This document shows positions 4,712-9,392 of a stretch of 9,392 nt of DNA, piece after piece. Position numbers and translations under genes: made by a program. The notes below the pieces were generated by a model, which searched no databases, was not told where the DNA came from, and was given only the letters and a program-made list of their open reading frames with translations. Position 1 is the first letter of the stretch, and every line of letters starts with the position of its first letter. This stretch comes from Ruminococcaceae bacterium UBA6364 (GTDB lineage: Bacteria; Bacillota; Clostridia; Oscillospirales; Acutalibacteraceae), in NCBI GenBank assembly GCA_002440045.1, contig DJRI01000022.1, positions 881 to 10,272 on the forward strand, given 5' to 3'.

Positions 4712-6478
4712 TTATTCTTCGATAATAAAATCTATTTTAAGCTTGCTGAGCTTATTTATGAGTGAATCTACAGGCTCTGCCGCCTCTTCTGCATGAGGGG
4801 AGGCGCCGTCGCTGTAAAGCGCGGGTCGAAGCTTCTCACCGGTCGCGCCCGAAAGTGCGTCGGCTATTGACTGAACGGTAAACGGCTGTTTGAACATTGA
4901 AGCGAAAGCCGTGTTTTTTGCTTTTATAAATACGGTATTGCCCGCCCTGAAAGCCGAAGAACCCAAAAGGAACGGGTAAAGCGGCTTGTTTGTTGCAGAA
5001 ATCTGTTTTAAAACGCTGTCCCAAGCTGTAAAGGGCAGCGCCTTGTCGCTTTCTGTGACGACTCCGAAACTCTCCTCGGCTTCTTTGAAATCACCGATTG
5101 TATCTGAAACCGCTTCGTTATGCGGTTTTTCGTGCGCAGGCTCAATGCGCTCGGGAACGTCGCTTTCAGCCTGTAAAGGCGTTTTGCTTTCCATATGTTT
5201 CGGGGCGATATGCTCTTCTTCAACTGCAGTCTGCGGCGGGTTTTCCGCTTTTGCGGGTTTGTCGGCGGGCTTTTCTTTAAGCTCTTCGCCGATTTTTGAA
5301 GAAGCGGGCGCGGCTTTTATGCCGTTTGCTTTAAGTCGGCCTATTTCGGCTTTAAGGTTTTCAATTTCCGAAGCGAGCGCCGAAACGTCGGTCGAAAGCT
5401 GCGGATTGCAAAGCCTTATAAGCACCGTTTCTGTTTGTGCTCTTTGATAAGAGCTGTATTTAAGCGCCGAAGCCTCGCGGCAAAGCGTTTCCATTATATA
5501 AAGCAGTGAGCCGTTTGTCATTTTTTCGGAAAGAGCCTTATATTTCTGAAGCTCTTCGGGCGTGCAAACAACAAGCTCTTCGGGCTTTTTAAGCGTTTTT
5601 ACAAGCAAAACGTTTCTGAAATGGTTAACAAGCTCCGATAAAAGCCGCTCCATATCGCAAGAGGAGGAGTGCAGGCGGTCTATTACTTCAAGCGCCGCAG
5701 CGGCGTTGCCGGAATAAACTGCATCCGAAAGCTCAAAAAGATAACCTCTTCCGAGAAGCCCCGCGCAGGAGCTGACGGTTTCAACCGTGACAGCCTCGCC
5801 GCTTCCGGCGCACTGGTCAAGAATTGAAAGCGCATCTCTGAGAGCGCCGTCGGCAATTCGGGCGATTAAAAGCGCCGCTTCGTTTGTGAGCGAAATGCCC
5901 TCGTTATTTGCGACTTCAAGAAGCCTTGCGGAAATATCCTCAGGCGGAATGCGCCTGAAATCAAACCTTTGACAGCGCGAAAGAATCGTTGCAGGAAGCT
6001 TTTGAACCTCGGTCGTGGCAAGAATGAACAAAACGTGCTCGGGCGGTTCTTCAAGCGTTTTTAAAAGCGCGTTGAAAGCCCCCTGCGAGAGCATGTGCAC
6101 TTCGTCGATTATATATACCCTGTATTTTGCGGCGGCAGGAGTGAAGTTTGCTTCTTCTCTTAAATCGCGGATATTGTCAACGCCGTTGTTGCTTGCGGCG
6201 TCGATTTCGATTACGTCAAGCACCGAGCCGTCGTCAATGCCGCGGCATATTTCGCATTCGTTACAGGGATTGCCGTTTACGGGGTGAAGGCAGTTTACGG
6301 CTTTTGCAAGAATTTTTGCACAGGTCGTTTTACCAGTCCCGCGTGAGCCGGTGAAAAGATAAGCGTGTGAAAAACGGTTTGCTTCAACCTCGTGCATAAG
6401 CGTGTCGGTTATGTGGCGCTGACCGTAGACGTCGGTAAAACACTGCGGACGCCATTTTCTGTAAAGCGCTCTGTACAT
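4712..6478 (-). CDS. dnaX: DNA polymerase III subunit gamma/tau (clamp loader)
   Basis: Encodes 588 aa. This AAA+ ATPase loads the sliding clamp and, as tau, couples polymerases at the fork. Walker A GSRGTGKT is at 44-51. Zinc-binding cysteines are Cys63, 72, 75 and 78. Walker B is IIDEVH (123-128), sensor 1 ATT is at 154-156, and the SRC arginine-finger motif is at 167-169. Residues to about 370 form the collar. A short coiled coil (SEIENLKAEIGRLK) and a Glu/Lys/Pro/Ala-rich linker (about 390-480) precede a C-terminal tau-type domain (about 495-570). I saw no A-AAA-AAG-type slippery run, so a single full-length product is expected. The ATG has AAAGGGG nearby and lies only 22 nt after the SRP RNA helix, with no separate promoter seen. 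Confidence 0.97.
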   Translation of the reverse strand: MYRALYRKWRPQCFTDVYGQRHITDTLMHEVEANRFSHAYLFTGSRGTGKTTCAKILAKAVNCLHPVNGNPCNECEICRGIDDGSVLDVIEIDAASNNGVDNIRDLREEANFTPAAAKYRVYIIDEVHMLSQGAFNALLKTLEEPPEHVLFILATTEVQKLPATILSRCQRFDFRRIPPEDISARLLEVANNEGISLTNEAALLIARIADGALRDALSILDQCAGSGEAVTVETVSSCAGLLGRGYLFELSDAVYSGNAAAALEVIDRLHSSSCDMERLLSELVNHFRNVLLVKTLKKPEELVVCTPEELQKYKALSEKMTNGSLLYIMETLCREASALKYSSYQRAQTETVLIRLCNPQLSTDVSALASEIENLKAEIGRLKANGIKAAPASSKIGEELKEKPADKPAKAENPPQTAVEEEHIAPKHMESKTPLQAESDVPERIEPAHEKPHNEAVSDTIGDFKEAEESFGVVTESDKALPFTAWDSVLKQISATNKPLYPFLLGSSAFRAGNTVFIKAKNTAFASMFKQPFTVQSIADALSGATGEKLRPALYSDGASPHAEEAAEPVDSLINKLSKLKIDFIIEE

Positions 6479-6499
6479 TCATTTTCACCCCTTTAGCGA

Positions 6500-6658
6500 T
6501 TTTACGCTCAACTCGGTCACACGATGAGCAGGCAGACTGTGTCGCACAGGACGGCCCGCTTAATGCTGCTCGGTTCCCCGCCTGACATGGTTCACGGCGC
6601 CCCGTCGCACAGGACCCACTCATCGCATGACCGAATTGAGCGTAAAACTTAATTCAGT
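6500..6658 (-). ncRNA. ffs: Signal recognition particle RNA, compact type without Alu domain
   Basis: SRP RNA with Ffh targets nascent membrane and secreted proteins. Domain IV is clear: GUGAACCAUGUCAGG, a CGG-GGAA-CCG tetraloop hairpin (6580-6571) and GAGCAGCAUUAAG, closely matching the Bacillus scRNA S domain. The upstream GGGUCCUGUGCGACGGG also matches. The ends pair in a 20-bp helix (6647-6628 with 6519-6500) whose one non-Watson-Crick pair is U-G in the minus RNA but C-A on the plus strand, confirming the strand. CGAUGAG/CUCAUCG extends the helix. Only about 11 nt precede it, so the Alu domain of the roughly 270-nt Bacillus form is absent. The position directly before dnaX is the classic Bacillota one. 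The 5' end is inferred from the promoter and the 3' end from the helix. Confidence 0.93.
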
Positions 6659-6665
6659 ACTGATT

Positions 6666-6694
6666 ATTATAATACAAGGTTTCTCAAAAATCAA
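6666..6694 (-). promoter_or_regulatory. Promoter of the SRP RNA-dnaX-ssrA unit
   Basis: On the minus strand there is TTGATT (6694-6689), a 17-nt spacer and a perfect TATAAT (6671-6666). A start near 6658-6660 fits the SRP RNA 5' end. It sits in the 50-bp gap after yebC. No terminator is visible between yebC and this promoter, so some read-through from yebC is possible. Confidence 0.85.
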
Positions 6695-6709
6695 TAGGTA
6701 AAGCTAAAA

Positions 6710-7453
6710 TCAGCCCTCGTATTCATCCTCGTTTTCCCAGTTGTGCCAAACTGCCTGAATGTCGTCGTTATCTTCAAACATCTCAAGCATTTTGCTCATA
6801 TTTTTCATGGTATCGGGGTCCTCTATACGAGTGTATGTCTGAGGAATATAGGCAGCTTCCGCAGAGACGAATTTATAGCCCTTTGCTTCAAGGTCGCCGC
6901 TGACTGCGCCGAGGTCGTTGGGGTCTGTGCGGATTTCAAAAATATCTTCGTCGTCTGTGAGAAGGTCAACAGCGCCCGCTTCAAGAGCGTCCATCATAAG
7001 CTGTTCTTCGTCTACGCCTTCTTTTTCCACTACGATAACGCCGAAACGGTCAAACATAAACATAACACAGCCGCTTGTGCCCATATTTCCGCCGTATTTG
7101 TCAAAATAGTGGCGAACGTCGCCTGCGGTGCGGTTGCGGTTATCCGTAAGCGCTTCAACAACAACCGCAATACCTGCGGGGCCGTAGCCCTCGTAAACGA
7201 TTTCTTCATAGTTTGCTGATGAAGAATCGCCTGCGGCTTTTTTGATTATTCTTTCAATATTGTCGTTGGGAACGTTGTTTGCTTTTGCTTTTGCAATTAC
7301 GTCTTTAAGCTTTGAGTTGCCCGCGGGGTCGGGGCCGCCTTCACGGACTGCAACAGCTATTTCACGGCCGATTTTTGTGAATACCTTTGCTCTTGCGCCG
7401 TCGGTTTTTTCTTTTTTACGCTTAATCGTGCTCCATTTTGAGTGACCCGACAT
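6710..7453 (-). CDS. yebC: YebC/PmpR (TACO1) family regulator
   Basis: Encodes 247 aa, full length for the family. The N-terminus MSGHSKWSTIKRKKEKTD is nearly invariant. It is followed by AKVFTKIGREI, the NVPNDNIERIIKKA segment (60-73), YEEIVYEGYGPAGIAVVVE (about 81-99), TDNRNRTAGDVRH and NMGTSGCVMFMF. The C-terminus is acidic. The family was named as DNA-binding transcriptional regulators (PmpR), while the mitochondrial homologue TACO1 and more recent bacterial work point to roles in translation, including at proline-rich stretches; the role here is not decided. The start ATG has GGGAGG about 9 nt upstream. It has its own strong promoter and is divergent from the glucan synthase gene. Confidence 0.95.
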   Translation of the reverse strand: MSGHSKWSTIKRKKEKTDGARAKVFTKIGREIAVAVREGGPDPAGNSKLKDVIAKAKANNVPNDNIERIIKKAAGDSSSANYEEIVYEGYGPAGIAVVVEALTDNRNRTAGDVRHYFDKYGGNMGTSGCVMFMFDRFGVIVVEKEGVDEEQLMMDALEAGAVDLLTDDEDIFEIRTDPNDLGAVSGDLEAKGYKFVSAEAAYIPQTYTRIEDPDTMKNMSKMLEMFEDNDDIQAVWHNWENEDEYEG

Positions 7454-7506
7454 TTATGTTTCCTCCCGAAAAAGAATTATAGGAAATAATAATTTCTAAC
7501 CGAAGT

Positions 7507-7535
7507 ATAGTATCATAACGTTTTGATTTTGTCAA
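7507..7535 (-). promoter_or_regulatory. Extended -10 promoter of yebC
   Basis: A perfect TTGACA (7535-7530), a 17-nt spacer ending in TGA, and TACTAT (7512-7507). The predicted start is near 7500, giving a leader of about 47 nt that ends in the GGGAGG ribosome site. The tandem 23-bp repeat begins 8 bp upstream of the -35. Confidence 0.82.
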
Positions 7536-7542
7536 CTTTTTT

Positions 7543-7588
7543 TAATCTTACGGTCTTATGCATAGTAATCTTACAGTCTTATGCATAG
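7543..7588. repeat. Tandem 23-bp direct repeat in the divergent promoter region
   Basis: Two abutting 23-bp copies (7543-7565 and 7566-7588) differ at a single base (TTACGG versus TTACAG). Each contains the palindrome TATGCATA. They lie between the yebC -35 and the start of the divergent glucan synthase gene. The spacing of about two helical turns would put proteins on nearly the same face of the DNA, so an operator or enhancer-like site is plausible. No regulator is identified. Confidence 0.75.
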
Positions 7589-7601
7589 GTTTCGGCGCGT
7601 T

Positions 7602-7631
7602 TTGAAATATTTTTGAAGTTTTTGGTAAAAA
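7602..7631 (+). promoter_or_regulatory. Weak candidate promoter of the glucan synthase gene
   Basis: TTGAAA (7602-7607), an 18-nt spacer and TAAAAA (7626-7631) are the best sigma-A-like pair before the ATG at 7650. The leader would be only about 12 nt. The match is modest in AT-rich DNA, so the real promoter could lie elsewhere, possibly using an activator at the tandem repeat. Confidence 0.3.
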
Positions 7632-7649
7632 TAATTTCGGTGAATAAAA

Positions 7650-9392
7650 ATGAATTTTAAAAGCAAAGCCGAAAGACAGATGAAAAGCGTATTTTCGGCA
7701 CTGAAAAGTATTTATAAAAAGTCAAAAACAGAGCAGGACGGCGCATATCTTTGGTTTTACGACAATTTTTCGCAGCTTAAAGAAGAGTTTGAAAATGCGG
7801 TTAAATGTATTTTTAAAAATCGGCTTGTAAGAAGCGGCGCGCTCGAAAATATGATGAAAGCGGCGGCGTCTGCTGCAGGCAAAAAACTTTCTTTTGACGG
7901 CATTTTAAAAGAGTTTTATTTTGAAAATATGCCGCTTAACGAAGCGGAGCTTTCAGTAATAAGGGCGTGCCTTGCGCTTGAAATTTCAAAAAATCTTGAA
8001 AAATGCGGCAAATCCTCTGACGAAAAGGGGACTTCCGAAAGCTTTCTTATGCTGTCGTCGCTTAGCGATATTGATTTTTCGGGTATTGCCGAAAGTTTAA
8101 GCGAAACTTCAAAAATTCTTTCCTGTTTTAAAGGCTACAAATACGCTACCGAAAAAACGCGCTTTGAAATAAGAAAAGCCGTTGACAAAGCGGCTTTAAA
8201 AAACGGCAGAACACCCGCCCAAGAGGCTCTTTTTGCAAAAGACGCGTTTTTATGTGATGAAGCGGGGTTTTATAAGGAATACTTGAATAACGGCAACGGC
8301 GCCGTCGGTTGGGTGTGCATTTTTCTTATGTGGTTTATGCCGCTCGCGCTTACGGTGCTTTTGGTTCTTGTGACAAAGCTTTATCTTTTGGCTTTTCTCT
8401 TTTTGCCGCTTTCCATAATATTCAGAGAGTGGGTATACGCTTTCTCCGGGCGCATTGTAAAGCCCGTGTTTTATCCCGAAATTTCGCTTGAAGAGGGCGT
8501 GCCCGACGAAGGGAAAACCGTTATAGTGTATTCGTGCCTTATGCCGTCTGACGGCGATTTTTCGGGTATATCCGAGAAGCTTACCGATATTTATTTGTCG
8601 TCGTGCGAAAAGAATATTTCGGTCTGCGCGCTTTTGGATTTAAAAGAAGCGAAAGAAAAGAAAGAAAAGACAGACGAAAAAAACGTAAATGCGGCGGCTA
8701 AGGCTATATCGGCGCTTAATAAGAAATACGGCGGCAGTTTTACCCTTTTGACGCGTGAGCGCGGTTTTTCAAAAGCGCAGGGGCTTTTTATCCCGCCCGA
8801 GCGCAAGCTCGGCGCGGTTAAGGCGCTTATTAAAGCCGTCGGCGGCAACAAAGACGGTGCTTTTTTGTTCGGCGACGAAAAGTCGTTTTATAATGCAAAA
8901 TATGTCTTTATCTGCGACAGCGATACGGTGATTTTGCCGCTTACGGTAAAAAGGCTTATAGGAAAGGCGCTTCACCCGGGGAACCGTGCAAAACTCAATG
9001 CCGACAAAAGTGCGGTTGAAAGCGGCTACGGCATATTTGCGCCGAAAACGGGCGCCTGTGTCGTTTCGGCATACAAAACGCGGTTTTCAAGAATTTTTTC
9101 GGGCGGCGGGGGCTGCTCACTTTATCACGAAAACACAGCGGAGTTTTATTCCGATATGTTTCATGACGGCATCTTTCAGGGCAAAGGCCTTATTGACGTC
9201 GGCGCTTATCTTGAGGTTGTGCCGAAAAATTTGCCGTATGAAAGAGTTTTGAGCCACGATATAGCAGAAGGCTCTTTTTTAAGAGTGTGCACGGCTTCCG
9301 ACTGCGAGGTTTCGGACGGCTTTCCGTCAACGCTTTTCGGATTTTTAAAAAGAAAAGAGCGGTGGGTCAGGGGCGATTTTCAAAATCTTTTT
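7650..9392 (+). CDS. NdvB-like cyclic beta-1,2-glucan synthase, N-terminal part (GT84), cut by window edge
   Basis: The frame is open for 581 codons and runs off the right edge. Residues 1-219 are a cytoplasmic N-terminal region with AYLWFYDNFSQLKEEFE (about 32-48), resembling the start of NdvB proteins. Two membrane segments follow (about 221-241 and 244-262), then a GT84-like glycosyltransferase domain. Its features are ERKLGAVK (matching ERKRGKL), CDSDTVILP with Asp423 and Asp425 as the DxD-type nucleotide-sugar site, KTRFSRIFSGGGG, GKGLIDVGAY, LSHDIAEGSF (Asp537) and RKERWVRGDFQ (568-578) in the QxxRW position. Full homologues use UDP-glucose to make beta-1,2-glucan and carry a C-terminal GH94 phosphorylase-like domain that sets chain length; that part is outside the window. 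Sulfate or phosphate decoration genes are not visible. The ATG has a modest GGTGA about 8 nt upstream. Confidence 0.85.
   Translation, partial: MNFKSKAERQMKSVFSALKSIYKKSKTEQDGAYLWFYDNFSQLKEEFENAVKCIFKNRLVRSGALENMMKAAASAAGKKLSFDGILKEFYFENMPLNEAELSVIRACLALEISKNLEKCGKSSDEKGTSESFLMLSSLSDIDFSGIAESLSETSKILSCFKGYKYATEKTRFEIRKAVDKAALKNGRTPAQEALFAKDAFLCDEAGFYKEYLNNGNGAVGWVCIFLMWFMPLALTVLLVLVTKLYLLAFLFLPLSIIFREWVYAFSGRIVKPVFYPEISLEEGVPDEGKTVIVYSCLMPSDGDFSGISEKLTDIYLSSCEKNISVCALLDLKEAKEKKEKTDEKNVNAAAKAISALNKKYGGSFTLLTRERGFSKAQGLFIPPERKLGAVKALIKAVGGNKDGAFLFGDEKSFYNAKYVFICDSDTVILPLTVKRLIGKALHPGNRAKLNADKSAVESGYGIFAPKTGACVVSAYKTRFSRIFSGGGGCSLYHENTAEFYSDMFHDGIFQGKGLIDVGAYLEVVPKNLPYERVLSHDIAEGSFLRVCTASDCEVSDGFPSTLFGFLKRKERWVRGDFQNLF

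Noticed and set aside
4334..4765. 143-codon plus-strand open frame opposite ybaB
   Set aside because: Shadow of ybaB and its gaps: no ribosome site, and the minus-strand protein is a clear family member.
4712..6478. Programmed frameshift in dnaX producing gamma
   Set aside because: No A-rich slippery heptamer with a following hairpin was found, and the tau-type C-terminal domain is in frame.
6384..6623. 79-codon minus-strand open frame overlapping the SRP RNA and the start of dnaX
   Set aside because: It is produced by the SRP RNA sequence; structure and conserved motifs show the region is RNA.
6743..7219. 158-codon plus-strand open frame opposite yebC
   Set aside because: Shadow of a highly conserved gene on the other strand, with no start signals.

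Overview
The window looks like a chromosomal housekeeping region of a Bacillota bacterium of the Clostridia type. The main evidence is the gene order SRP RNA - dnaX - ybaB - recR, which matches the scr-dnaX-yaaK-recR block known from Bacillus and relatives. Strong AGGAGG-type ribosome binding sites, TTGACA/TATAAT promoters and several intrinsic terminators agree with this. The genus cannot be named from the sequence alone.

Almost everything reads on the minus strand, so transcription runs from high to low coordinates. At the right, a partial plus-strand gene (7650 to the edge) encodes the N-terminal part of an NdvB-like cyclic beta-1,2-glucan synthase with two membrane segments and a GT84 domain. 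It diverges from yebC (6710-7453). Their shared 196-bp gap holds a strong yebC promoter and a tandem 23-bp repeat.

Downstream of yebC, a consensus promoter (6666-6694) drives a compact SRP RNA (about 6500-6658). The SRP RNA runs straight into dnaX, ybaB, recR, smpB and tmRNA (ssrA, 2845-3191), and a strong terminator closes the unit at 2727-2769. It is therefore a run of DNA replication/repair and ribosome-rescue genes with a stable RNA at each end. SmpB and tmRNA work together in trans-translation. DnaX is the clamp loader, RecR acts in recombinational gap repair, and YbaB is a nucleoid-associated protein commonly found between them.

Next comes a self-contained unit for an ion transporter of the SLC13/CitM/ArsB/NhaD type (1152-2462). 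It has its own extended -10 promoter, a roughly 180-nt structured leader with two tandem intrinsic terminators before a TTG start, and its own terminator. The leader is the best candidate for an undescribed regulatory element here.

At the left, thymidylate kinase (tmk, 288-950) has its own promoter and is followed 11 bp later by a DJ-1/PfpI family gene cut by the window edge.

I saw no CRISPR array, transposase, phage gene or tRNA.
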